Positions 42,050 to 49,903 of a stretch of DNA of 64,000 nt are shown one piece after another; the first letter of the stretch is position 1, and each line of letters begins with the position of its first letter. Origin of the DNA: Oscillospiraceae bacterium (GTDB lineage Bacteria > Bacillota > Clostridia > Oscillospirales > Ruminococcaceae). The position numbers were made by a program, and so were the translations under genes. Where the stretch lies: assembly GCA_009776305.1 (NCBI GenBank), contig WRLY01000001.1, positions 620,001 to 684,000 on the forward strand, given 5' to 3'. The notes under the pieces were generated by a model. That model did no database searches, was not told where the DNA came from, and saw only the letters and a program-made list of their open reading frames with translations.

Positions 42050-42070
42050 GGGGCGGCAAACTGCCGCCCC
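42050..42070. repeat. dispersed palindrome after the capsid gene
   Basis: GGGGCGGCA-AAC-TGCCGCCCC: perfect 9-bp stem between capsid and connector genes. It belongs to the window-wide palindrome family and sits here inside a phage operon, where it could stabilise capsid mRNA. Confidence 0.7.
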
Positions 42071-42094
42071 AAGCATTTAGAAAGGACTGACAAC

Positions 42095-42460
42095 ATGATT
42101 GCAGACATTGATTATTATAACAGCCAAGGCTTTGATAATCCTGCGGGAGACGACAAGTTGCTCGAAAAAGCCCTTGCGCGGGCAGAAAGGTTAATTGACC
42201 TTATTACGGGGGGGAAATGCAACGAATATGACGCTTTGTCTGAGCAGGCGCGAGACAGGTTAAGATACGCTGTCAGCGCGCAGGCGGAGAATTATCTCAT
42301 AAACGGATTCGATAACGGCGGGGCGATTGACCATAAGGTAAAGATAGGCGATTTCTCCTATGAAAGCAGAAATAACGGCATAATCCAAAGCGTATCTCCC
42401 GTGGCAATGGCATCGCTAAAGCTTTCGGGACTTCTTTACGCGGGAACGGAGGTCAGGTAG
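42095..42460 (+). CDS. head-tail connector (gp6-like adaptor)
   Basis: The 121-residue helical protein (LLEKALARAERLIDLITGG, RLRYAVSAQAENYLI) resembles the gp6/gp15 connector family that docks under the portal. It follows the capsid gene as expected. Its stop is one base before a small coupled open frame. Confidence 0.7.
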   Translation: MIADIDYYNSQGFDNPAGDDKLLEKALARAERLIDLITGGKCNEYDALSEQARDRLRYAVSAQAENYLINGFDNGGAIDHKVKIGDFSYESRNNGIIQSVSPVAMASLKLSGLLYAGTEVR

Positions 42461-42461
42461 C

Positions 42462-42539
42462 TTGAAAAATAAAACAAGCGTAAGAGGAAAAATATTCCGC
42501 GACTGGTTGGTGTCGGGAAAGGAAGGGGATTTAAAGTGA
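42462..42539 (+). CDS. 25-residue coupled small open frame in the phage module
   Basis: A TTG start at 42462 sits 7 bases after GGAGGT and one base after the stop of the connector gene. The 25-residue basic product (KNKTSVRGKIFRDWLV core) ends with a TGA that overlaps the GTG of the next gene (GTGA). Both junctions look coupled, which supports translation, but coding capacity is too short for certainty. It may serve mainly to couple translation. Confidence 0.45.
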   Translation: MKNKTSVRGKIFRDWLVSGKEGDLK

Positions 42540-42874
42540 ACTTATCAAGACCTATTCCTAAAGCTCTGCTCCCGCATAACGCCATACTCAGAACTCCTCG
42601 TAGCGGAGGAATATTCGCCGACGGGGCGTATGATGAAACCTCCCTTTATAATGTCCGTATAGAGCAAAATGAAAAAATCCGTCAAGGCAATGCAGGGGAA
42701 ATAAGAACAAGAGGCGCATCGCTCTATTATGACAGGGTAAATTCAAGCCCCTGCGGGGTTGAGTTTAAATCGGAGCAACTCATACTTTTTGGCGGCGAAA
42801 TTTATAAAATCGAGGCGGTCAAGACCGTTATGGCGGCGGCACATATTCACCATTACAGAATAGAAATGGTTTAA
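42536..42874 (+). CDS. putative minor capsid/neck protein (Minor_capsid_1-like)
   Basis: The 112-residue protein resembles the first of three small minor-capsid families found in order in A118-like phages: IPKALLPHNAILRTP at the N-terminus and LILFGGEIYKIEAVKTV at the C-terminus. It probably acts as a stopper or head-completion protein. The GTG start overlaps the previous stop codon. Confidence 0.72.
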   Translation: MNLSRPIPKALLPHNAILRTPRSGGIFADGAYDETSLYNVRIEQNEKIRQGNAGEIRTRGASLYYDRVNSSPCGVEFKSEQLILFGGEIYKIEAVKTVMAAAHIHHYRIEMV

Positions 42875-42891
42875 GTCGGAGGTTTAAAATT

Positions 42892-43233
42892 ATGAACATT
42901 CGGGACGAAATGGCAAGGGCAGGAATTAAGCTTACAAAAGCCGCCGCAGAAACCCAGATTGAGCTTTCAAAAACCGCGCTTGAGGACTGCAATAAATTTT
43001 GCAAATTCGATACAGGGGAAACCCGCGACTCAAGCTTAAAAGCCAGCGATTTTATAAAGGGGAGGCTAATCTGGAATACCCCTTACGCCCGTCACGCCTA
43101 TTACCTCGGCGAGGCTGACAGGAGCAAAAACCCGTTAGCTTCGCGGCTTTGGGCGCATAAGGCGGCGGCGCTCTATTCGGACAAATGGCGGGCGGCGGCG
43201 AAACAAAAATTCGTTTTAGCAATGCTTAGGTAA
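42892..43233 (+). CDS. putative minor capsid/tail-completion protein (Minor_capsid_2-like)
   Basis: The 113-residue protein has the family pattern of a long N-terminal helix, CKFDTGETRDSS, and WNTPYARHAYYLGEADRSKNPLASRLW. The (Y/P)YAR...Y block and C-terminal WRAAAKQKF helix are typical of neck or tail-completion proteins that follow the head-closure gene. Ribosome binding site GGAGG. Confidence 0.75.
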   Translation: MNIRDEMARAGIKLTKAAAETQIELSKTALEDCNKFCKFDTGETRDSSLKASDFIKGRLIWNTPYARHAYYLGEADRSKNPLASRLWAHKAAALYSDKWRAAAKQKFVLAMLR

Positions 43234-43249
43234 AAGGAGGGAGTTAAAA

Positions 43250-43681
43250 ATGGTCTTGGAAACGCAAATTATTGCCGCGGTTATAGAATATTTGAACGGG
43301 CGGGTTGAAAGCTTATCGGGATTTTCGCCCATTGTAATGGGGGGGATGGTGGCGGGGCAGTCCGGAATAAGTGCTGAAATCGCGCCAGGTTACGCAAAGT
43401 CGGCTTATTTAGCGGGCGGGGTTTTTCAGCGTATGCCGATTTTGCTGATTATAAGGGAACAAAGGCGGCAAAATGCGCTTGAAACAGCCTTTAATATTGC
43501 CGAAGCCGTGAGGAGAAGCGGGGATTGCAAAACCGAAAAAATCCACCAAAGCGTCGCCGGCATAAGTATGGGTACCGGACCTGAATTCGTGCAGAGGAGC
43601 GGCGCGGATTATATTTACAGCTTGATATTTAATATAGACTATATGTGCGGTGCGCCGCTTTGCGGCGGGCTTGAATCATAA
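43250..43681 (+). CDS. putative tail terminator (Minor_capsid_3-like)
   Basis: The 143-residue protein has alternating beta strands and helices (MPILLIIREQRRQNALETAFNIAE) and an FVQRSGADYIYSLIFNIDY end typical of the tail-terminator/minor capsid 3 family. Its place just before the tail-tube gene agrees. Ribosome binding site AAAGGAGGGAG. Confidence 0.7.
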   Translation: MVLETQIIAAVIEYLNGRVESLSGFSPIVMGGMVAGQSGISAEIAPGYAKSAYLAGGVFQRMPILLIIREQRRQNALETAFNIAEAVRRSGDCKTEKIHQSVAGISMGTGPEFVQRSGADYIYSLIFNIDYMCGAPLCGGLES

Positions 43682-43702
43682 AACGCAGAAAGGAAAAGAA
43701 AA

Positions 43703-44134
43703 ATGTTAGAGTTAAACAACCAAATAACCGCCGAACTTGACGTCACCCCTAAAGGTGCGTCGCGCAAATGGGAAAGCCTCGGCAAGGCGTTTAAGAGCGT
43801 AACCCAGACGTTGGGGGAGAACGTTTATACTGCAAGCTACCTGTCAGACGGCGGGTTTTCGTCAAGCGAGGTGACAGGTTTAAATTTCACCGTAACTTTC
43901 AAAGGGGATTACATAAGAGATGACCCTGTTATTAAGTACATTTTTTCAAGAGATGTGCTTTACGGTGTGGGCGACGCGAGAAAGACAAAATTAAGATTGA
44001 TTAAAGGCACGAGGACTGTCGTTTGGAACGTTACCATGACCAAAATTCAAGAAACGGGCGGCGACGCCAACGAGCCTAACAGCGTAGTACTGGAGCTTAA
44101 AGGCGCGGGCAGACCCGAGGATACGGGGAATTAA
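43703..44134 (+). CDS. phage major tail (tube) protein
   Basis: The 143-residue beta-rich protein (NNQITAELDVTPKGASRKW, GLNFTVTFKGDYIRDD, TVVWNVTMTKIQETGG) matches small siphophage tail-tube proteins in size and position. Its stop overlaps the next start by one base (TAATG). Confidence 0.75.
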   Translation: MLELNNQITAELDVTPKGASRKWESLGKAFKSVTQTLGENVYTASYLSDGGFSSSEVTGLNFTVTFKGDYIRDDPVIKYIFSRDVLYGVGDARKTKLRLIKGTRTVVWNVTMTKIQETGGDANEPNSVVLELKGAGRPEDTGN

Positions 44135-44586
44135 TGAGGGTTAAACTTTCAATAAAAGCGGACGATTTAAATGCTCCGCTTAATGGAAACCTACCGCCTG
44201 CAGAGGCGGGGAAACTTGCTTCCGATAGTTCGCCGGTTAAAAAAATCCGCCTGAAACTCGGAAAAGAAAAAATAAAAAAAGAAATAACCGGGGAGCAAGC
44301 CCAAAACCTCCTCGGTAGGCTTTATGAAGACTTAGAGGCAATTTCTTTTTCAGTTCAATCGGGCGAGAATTCGGAATCAGACGCGGGCTACGCGGCTGTC
44401 AATATGTTTTTGGAGCTTTTCGGGAAGAAACTTACGGAGAAATTATTGCTTTTATGTAAAGAAAATCCCGAAAGCTCCGAAAGAATCATGAAAAAGCTTA
44501 AACGCGTTATAAAGTGTGGCTTATATCCTTTGGCAAAGCGGCAAAGAAGACTCGAGGACAGACGGGGAGTGAAGAAGTATTTATGA
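44134..44586 (+). CDS. tail assembly chaperone, first component (gp14-like)
   Basis: The 150-residue protein has a beta-rich N-terminus and a helical C-terminus, and occupies the place of the tail chaperone that coats the tape measure during assembly. Its last 73 bases are also open in the next-gene frame (one base back), the same geometry as the lambda G/G-T pair. It overlaps the following ATG (ATGA). Confidence 0.65.
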   Translation: MRVKLSIKADDLNAPLNGNLPPAEAGKLASDSSPVKKIRLKLGKEKIKKEITGEQAQNLLGRLYEDLEAISFSVQSGENSESDAGYAAVNMFLELFGKKLTEKLLLLCKENPESSERIMKKLKRVIKCGLYPLAKRQRRLEDRRGVKKYL

Positions 44587-45134
44587 GGCTTGGCTTTTCA
44601 TTTGAAAAACATGTTAGTTTAACGCCGTTGTCGGAGGTGCATTTTTTCGGAGCTTTTAAGATTAACGCCGATTTCAGGAATGTAATACGGGCAGTGGAAT
44701 TATTAAAAGACAGTAGCATTTCCGAAAGAATGCGGGTAAACGCCGCGCTGAAACTCTTACTAAAACCTATGGCGTTTCGTCGCGCCCGCTTACTTAGTTT
44801 TGGGGGAAGAACGGCGCTGTTAAATCGAATTTTCAAGGTGTTAAATCCGGATTCGGGCGAAAAAAAAGAAACCACCGGTACTAAACGAGTACTTTCCCTT
44901 ATAAAAGACGGCGGATTAATTTACGGCGCTTTTTTACAGGCTTACGGGCTTGACCTTAACAAAAAAGGGTTGGACTGGCGAACATTTTGCAGCCTGCTTT
45001 GCTGTATCCCCGAAGGCACGGCTTTGTTCAACGTGATGAAAAACAGAACGGAAAACACGGAAATCACCCAAGACATAGACGACGGGCTTGAAATCCTGTT
45101 TAATAAGTTATCGGGAGGAGAAACAAATGGCTGA
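44583..45134 (+). CDS. tail assembly chaperone, second component (bacteriophage Gp15 family)
   Basis: The 183-residue protein resembles the Gp15 family of A118-like phages, with the signature GAFLQAYGLDLNKKGLDWRTFCSLLCCIPEGTALFNVM. The ATG at 44583 overlaps the previous stop; the frame is open upstream to 44514. It sits directly before the tape measure, which it should coat together with the previous gene product. Confidence 0.78.
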   Translation: MRLGFSFEKHVSLTPLSEVHFFGAFKINADFRNVIRAVELLKDSSISERMRVNAALKLLLKPMAFRRARLLSFGGRTALLNRIFKVLNPDSGEKKETTGTKRVLSLIKDGGLIYGAFLQAYGLDLNKKGLDWRTFCSLLCCIPEGTALFNVMKNRTENTEITQDIDDGLEILFNKLSGGETNG

Positions 45135-45834
45135 CGGCAGTATTGTTTATGAAGTGCGGGTTGACAGCAGTAATGTGGACGGAGACCTTGCACGGGCGGG
45201 CGGCTTGCTCGAAAAAGGCACTAAAGAAATACACCAACTTGCGGCGGGCGTTTCGCTGAACTTCGGGAAGATGCTGGGAGATGTTTTTGGGAAAAGCGCC
45301 GATTATGCAGAAGGGGCGGTTTCAAGGCTCGGCGCGGGCTTTGAAAAACTGAAAAACGCGGCGGCACCTCTATTAAATGCTTTGGCGCCCGTTTCGAGAG
45401 AGCTTTTGAACATATCTAACTTAAACCTGCCGAATTTAGGTGAGGTTACGGGCAAAGCCGCCCCTGCTTCAACGCCCAAATCTACAGAAACGCCTGCGAA
45501 AACATCGATTTTATCAAGACTTTTGCCCTCTTTTGCCGTGGGTACTGAATACATACCCTACGATGATTTTCCCGCGCTTTTGCATAAGGGCGAGGCGGTG
45601 CTTACCGCCTCTGAAAACGCCGCATTTCAAGCGGCGGGAGGAGCTGCGGCGCTTAACAAAGGCGCGGTGCAATCGGAGGCGTTCAAAAACGACATGAACA
45701 GGGCGGATTTAAATGAATTTGACAGAAGACCGGTCGAGGTAACATTAAGAATTGGCGACCATGAATTCACCCAAATTATTGCCGATACCATGAATAATCT
45801 TTACAGGCAGTGGGGGAAAAATCCTCTCAGGTAG
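45127..45834 (+). CDS. miniature tape measure protein
   Basis: The 235-residue protein keeps both ends of a siphophage tape measure: the N-terminal SIVYEVRVDSSNVDGDLAR block and the C-terminal FAVGTEYIPYDDFPALLHKG plus EAVLTASENAAF motif. The central helical rod and membrane segments, normally many hundreds of residues, are replaced by about 90 residues with an Ala/Pro/Thr linker. Tail length scales with this protein at about 1.5 angstrom per residue, so at most about 35 nm is implied. The start at 45127 follows GGGAGGAG; it overlaps the previous gene by 8 bases. Confidence 0.82.
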   Translation: MADGSIVYEVRVDSSNVDGDLARAGGLLEKGTKEIHQLAAGVSLNFGKMLGDVFGKSADYAEGAVSRLGAGFEKLKNAAAPLLNALAPVSRELLNISNLNLPNLGEVTGKAAPASTPKSTETPAKTSILSRLLPSFAVGTEYIPYDDFPALLHKGEAVLTASENAAFQAAGGAAALNKGAVQSEAFKNDMNRADLNEFDRRPVEVTLRIGDHEFTQIIADTMNNLYRQWGKNPLR

Positions 45835-45847
45835 AAAGGAATAAAAA

Positions 45848-46195
45848 GTGAATATATCTTTTAACGGCTACAGGCTTCCGGGCGTTATTTCCTGCTCGGT
45901 AAAGCGGGTAACCCGCAACACCAGAACCGAATATAACGCCGAGGGTGATATGCTCATCGACCTTGTGAGCAGAAAGCATATTCTTATCATTCATCTTGGC
46001 GGGCTTTCGGCGGAGGAGTTGCGAAAAATTTTTGCCGTAACCGACGACATTTTCTTTACGGTAAGCTTTCAAAGTCCCGTAATCGGGCAAATGAGCGCCG
46101 AGTTCCACATGAAAGAGCAGACCGCCGAAACCGATTTCGTATTTCAGGGAATAACTTATTATAAAGCGTTAAAGCTTGTTTTAGAAGAGCGTTAA
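45848..46195 (+). CDS. putative distal tail component
   Basis: The 115-residue beta-rich protein (ISFNGYRLPGVISCSVKRVT, FFTVSFQSPVIGQMSAEF) lies between tape measure and hub, where small distal-tail or hub-adaptor proteins occur. It is shorter than typical Dit proteins. GTG start behind AGAAAGGA. Confidence 0.6.
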   Translation: MNISFNGYRLPGVISCSVKRVTRNTRTEYNAEGDMLIDLVSRKHILIIHLGGLSAEELRKIFAVTDDIFFTVSFQSPVIGQMSAEFHMKEQTAETDFVFQGITYYKALKLVLEER

Positions 46196-46226
46196 GTCGC
46201 TTGCTGTGAAAGGAGTGAATAACATA

Positions 46227-47819
46227 ATGATTGAAGTTTCGCCGGACTTTATGGAAAAATCGCTTAGTCCCGGGCGGGATGTGCAGTGCGTAATATTGGC
46301 GGGGGGACATGCTTACGACGACAAGGATATTCTGTCGTTTGAGTTTAACGATGTGGTGCATCCTGAAGACATGAGTTTCGGGACGACCTGTGCCAACCGC
46401 TTTCATTTTGAGCTGTGGAGTCGTCGCAACATCCCGTTGTCGGCGGTTATATCCCCTTATGTGGCTTTTACGAAAGATGCCTCCGGAGCTGTTACGGAGT
46501 TTCGTCTGCTCGGCGAATTTTATATTTCGCGGCGCTACCGTAAAAGGGAGCGGTACAGTATAACCTGCTACGACAAAATGTTTCGTCTTGATGCGAGATA
46601 CCGCCCGACGGTTAATTTCCCTTGCACTACCGCCGAGCTTCTTTCTGACATAGCTGAACAGCACGATTTTAAGGTAGGGTTTGCGACGGCGAACGATGTG
46701 GTGGAATCAGTCCCCAAGCTTGCCACCTGCCGCGAGGTTATCGGTTATATCGCGGGGATTAACGGCGGGTTTGCAAAGTTTGACCGTACCTCGGTTTTAA
46801 GGTTAAGGAAGCTTGAATTATGCGACTTTTTGCTTAATCGAAGCCAATATACGTCGCTGTCCCTTAAAGCTGATAAGCTTGAAGTCAGGCAGATTGAGTT
46901 TATGAACGAGGATGAAACGTTTTCAGAAGGGAAAGGGACTAAGCTCACCACCTACCGTCAGCATAACCCGTTCGCGGGGAAAGACGCGGCAAAGCGGGTG
47001 TTTGACCAATGGAACGGCTTTACCTATTTCGGAATGACGGTAAAAATGCAGGGTTTGCCTTTTTTGGAGTCGGGTTTCAGCATTTTGGTTCAAGACGATT
47101 TTGAGAACATATATTATGTGGCGTTAATAAGCGATTACACCCTTGAATATGACGGGGCTTTAAGAGCCACGTTAGTGTCAAAATCCAAAAACCCCATAGA
47201 CGACTACGAAGAGCCAATGACGCAACAAAGACTTATGGAAAGCCTCAGCCAAAGTCTTCGCATGCGTTATTATAATTTCATAAACGAAAGGATTGTAACG
47301 ATTTCACAATCGGCGCTTTCGATTATAAGCATAAACTTTAGTCTTGAAACAAGCTCGGTTGTTGTTTTTAATTCGCAGTTTACCGTAACGGCGAATACAG
47401 ACGCTGTTTTGACGCTGAATTATTACGTAAATAATATCAACGTCGGACAACAGCCGAGGACAAACCTGTCAGCGAACAAGCCTTTAAGCGTCAGTCTTTA
47501 TAATTGCTTTGAAAGAGCGCGGACGGGAAGAAATACCCTTTCGGTTACGGCAAGTATAAGCGCGGGAAATGCGGTTATTGAGCAGGGACAATTAATAGCC
47601 ACCGTCAGCGGGCAGTATATGCTTGGCGACGCGAAACCGCAAATACCCGAAATCAATATTTCAGAGGCTATGACGAAACACGCAATAAGTGCGTTAAACC
47701 TGCGGGCGGTGGAACTTTCGGAAACCCTCGGAATCCCGCCTGTGCCGGACACTAAAGTCGTTATTGACGATTATTTTGAAAAACTCTCGATATCGGGAAT
47801 AAATCTGTCGCTGAAATAA
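46227..47819 (+). CDS. tail hub/baseplate protein with C-terminal beta domains
   Basis: The start is ATG 46227, 12 bases after AAAGGAG; a GTG at 46206 lacks a ribosome binding site. The first 330 residues look like a gp27-type tail hub (RLLGEFYISRRYRKRERYSI, CYDKMFRLDARYRPTV, STAELLSDIAEQH-like segment). The remaining 200 residues are predicted beta-sandwich (LETSSVVVFNSQFTVTANTD, TLNYYVNNINVG) and end in a helical part. No peptidase or lysozyme motif was recognised, so cell-wall penetration would need another protein. Confidence 0.72.
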   Translation: MIEVSPDFMEKSLSPGRDVQCVILAGGHAYDDKDILSFEFNDVVHPEDMSFGTTCANRFHFELWSRRNIPLSAVISPYVAFTKDASGAVTEFRLLGEFYISRRYRKRERYSITCYDKMFRLDARYRPTVNFPCTTAELLSDIAEQHDFKVGFATANDVVESVPKLATCREVIGYIAGINGGFAKFDRTSVLRLRKLELCDFLLNRSQYTSLSLKADKLEVRQIEFMNEDETFSEGKGTKLTTYRQHNPFAGKDAAKRVFDQWNGFTYFGMTVKMQGLPFLESGFSILVQDDFENIYYVALISDYTLEYDGALRATLVSKSKNPIDDYEEPMTQQRLMESLSQSLRMRYYNFINERIVTISQSALSIISINFSLETSSVVVFNSQFTVTANTDAVLTLNYYVNNINVGQQPRTNLSANKPLSVSLYNCFERARTGRNTLSVTASISAGNAVIEQGQLIATVSGQYMLGDAKPQIPEINISEAMTKHAISALNLRAVELSETLGIPPVPDTKVVIDDYFEKLSISGINLSLK

Positions 47820-47829
47820 TTCATAAAAA

Positions 47830-47871
47830 GCCGTTCCAATAGAAAATCGGCACTCTTTCTATTGGGACGGC
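47830..47871 (+). terminator. 16-bp hairpin between hub and fibre genes
   Basis: GCCGTTCCAATAGAAA pairs with TTTCTATTGGGACGGC (one G-U) over a 10-base loop that includes TCGGCACTC. Only ATTT follows, so termination may be partial; it could reduce fibre expression relative to structural genes. Confidence 0.65.
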
Positions 47872-47895
47872 ATTTAAAACAAACAGGAGGAAATT

Positions 47896-49215
47896 ATGCT
47901 AAAAGGAAAAACAAAAATAGAGCTTTTCGACGCCGCAACCGGAGAAAAGGTAGCAGAGCGGGTTGACCAAAACTTAGTTACAAACGCGATAAAAAACATG
48001 TTAGGTTTTGGCTCGGAATTACTTATGTCGGGGGTCAACCTTTCGGGTATGCTGAACAGCATGACCCCGCTTTACCCGACTTTCCTGCGCGGGGTACTGC
48101 TTTGGGACAGTGCAATACCCGAAAATCCTGATATTATTTTTGCGCCGCCGGGCGTTAAATGCGTAGGTCACGCAGGCGGGGGTTATTCAGGAGCAAAGAC
48201 GACTCGTGGGACGTTGAATTTAAACGAAACGCAGGTTTTAGAAAACGGCGTAAGGATGGTCTGGGACTTCCCCACGGACAAGGCAAACGGCAGTATAAGA
48301 GCCGTTTCGCTTACGTCCGTTATGGGCGGGGATATGGGCTGGTTTACCGAAGCCGAAAGCGGCAACTCTTTTCAATTAAGTATCGCGAGCGGCAGTTTTG
48401 GAACACAAACCATCCGTAATACGCCAAACTCCTCAATATATGTAGGAGAGCTGAGACGGGGGGTGCAAACTTATGTTTCCAACCTTGGCGGCGGACAGCT
48501 CGGAGTGATTGAGCAAACCTTTGCCAACCCCCGTCAAATCGGGATTCTCGACAAAGCCGGAAATCTTCACCACGACCACGCAACCGAAACATTGTTCACG
48601 ATTCAGACAGATACGGATTTTATGAGTTTTTCAGGAACTTCCCTCGTAGACGAAAACAATATTTTTTCATCTGTGCGATTGACAAACAACAGAAATGTGA
48701 GGGTAATATCAATCGACCTGATTAGCAAAACAATAGTCGGAGACATAAGTTTTACGCTAAGTGAAAATGTAAACAACCTCTCTCACGCTTTTTGGAAAAA
48801 TCATCTTTATTGCAGTTCAACCGCAAGGGGGGGAATTTGCAAATTCAACACCGACGGGCAGTTTGTGGAAAGGGTGTTGAATTCCACAACCACTTCCAGA
48901 TTTTCCCGCTTCGATAAATATTTATACGTCAGGGTTGACAGTATCGGGCACCCTCCCTCTTTTTTGACTGACGGGGAAAATCACTTTTTAATCCCGTTTG
49001 CAAACACCGGCAGCCCTACGCAGTACTTCTCGGGAACATCAAGCTTTAAACCGCCCCTTTTTGTCAATCATCGCGACATTGTCGGAAACGGTAGTAACAA
49101 CCCGCTTATACAATACGTCACGCCTTATTTGGCGACCATAAACAACCTTTCGTCGCCGGTATCGAAAAACAGCCTGAATACAATGAAAGTTACTTATGAA
49201 TTAACGCAGGAGTAG
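47896..49215 (+). CDS. putative tail fibre / receptor-binding-like protein
   Basis: The 439-residue protein starts with a conserved attachment-like segment (KTKIELFDAATGEKVAERVD followed by NLVTNAIKNML), a Gly-rich middle (GHAGGGYSGAKTTRGTLNL) and a C-terminal region with repeated beta-propeller-like strands (VRVISIDLISKTIVGDI, FWKNHLYCSS, KYLYVRVDS). It is the last gene of the module and is the likely target-binding component. No host-range family can be named. Ribosome binding site AGGAGG. Confidence 0.68.
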   Translation: MLKGKTKIELFDAATGEKVAERVDQNLVTNAIKNMLGFGSELLMSGVNLSGMLNSMTPLYPTFLRGVLLWDSAIPENPDIIFAPPGVKCVGHAGGGYSGAKTTRGTLNLNETQVLENGVRMVWDFPTDKANGSIRAVSLTSVMGGDMGWFTEAESGNSFQLSIASGSFGTQTIRNTPNSSIYVGELRRGVQTYVSNLGGGQLGVIEQTFANPRQIGILDKAGNLHHDHATETLFTIQTDTDFMSFSGTSLVDENNIFSSVRLTNNRNVRVISIDLISKTIVGDISFTLSENVNNLSHAFWKNHLYCSSTARGGICKFNTDGQFVERVLNSTTTSRFSRFDKYLYVRVDSIGHPPSFLTDGENHFLIPFANTGSPTQYFSGTSSFKPPLFVNHRDIVGNGSNNPLIQYVTPYLATINNLSSPVSKNSLNTMKVTYELTQE

Positions 49216-49230
49216 TTTGGGCTGAATAAT

Positions 49231-49328
49231 AAAAAACAGCGGTCGGTGTTTTGTCCCGCTCCTTTTTGTGCACGTAGCACACCGTTACACGGTAAAAAGA
49301 GCGGGACAAAAGCCGACCGCTGTTTTTT
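49231..49328. terminator. 98-base bidirectional terminator containing palindromic element copy 1
   Basis: The outer stem AAAAAACAGCGGTCGG (49231-49246) pairs with 49313-49328, ending in TTTTTT on both strands. Inside, TTTTGTCCCGCTC (49249-49261) pairs with 49299-49311, then TTTTT with AAAAA, then two small hairpins: GTGC-ACGTA-GCAC and ACCGT-TAC-ACGGT, giving a cloverleaf-like shape. The inner part is homologous to 32638-32700. It ends both the phage module and the convergent ECF gene, whose stop codon it overlaps. Confidence 0.88.
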
Positions 49329-49884
49329 AATTTTTGTTTATTGCCTTATTTAATATCGGCAGTACTAATATTGCAAGCGCCCCCCCTATTGACGCCGTGA
49401 TAAGCTGGGGGTATGAAAACATGACATAAATCGGCGCGGCGGGAGGCAAGTCTAAAATTAAGGGTGCGACTATTTTTACAACCCCGATATATAAAACCAA
49501 GAATTTTCCGACTGCCCCGACCACCAAAGCTATAACATAAGCTAAATATTTATAAGGGATTTTACAGTTGCCTATTAAGCTCCAAAGAATAACAAGCGCC
49601 AAATTTCCGAAACAGATGAGCGGTATTATGGCGGGGAATTGCGGACCGATGGGAATAGGCATAATGAAAGCCATCACAGGAGAAAGAACGGCGACAGCCG
49701 CTCCTGAAGCGAGACCGCAGGTCATAACCGAAACGATGAGTATTAAATTAACTACAGAGCCGGTTACAAGCGTGTTAAATGGCGGGGGCGCTGCGGAAGT
49801 CAAAGTTCCTGTCACCCATTGCAACGTTACCAAGAGGGCAACGAAGAGCCCCGTGCGGGTAATCCAAAGTACTTTTTTGTTCAT
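49327..49884 (-). CDS. ECF transporter S component
   Basis: The 185-residue, six-helix membrane protein matches substrate-specific S components of ECF-type vitamin transporters: a basic N-terminus, TRTGLFVALLVTLQWVTG, ILIVSVMTCGLASGAAVAVLSP and IPIGPQFPAIIPL. The substrate cannot be read from sequence alone. It is co-transcribed with a TM1266-type regulator gene 19 bases upstream, behind a structured leader; shared energising ATPases would be elsewhere. Confidence 0.8.
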   Translation of the reverse strand: MNKKVLWITRTGLFVALLVTLQWVTGTLTSAAPPPFNTLVTGSVVNLILIVSVMTCGLASGAAVAVLSPVMAFIMPIPIGPQFPAIIPLICFGNLALVILWSLIGNCKIPYKYLAYVIALVVGAVGKFLVLYIGVVKIVAPLILDLPPAAPIYVMFSYPQLITASIGGALAILVLPILNKAINKN

Positions 49885-49903
49885 AATAACACTCCTTTTG
49901 TAT

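Noticed and set aside
37098-49330. Complete inducible prophage
   Set aside because: No integrase, repressor, replication, protease or holin genes and no flanking attachment repeats were seen, so I call a structural module only.
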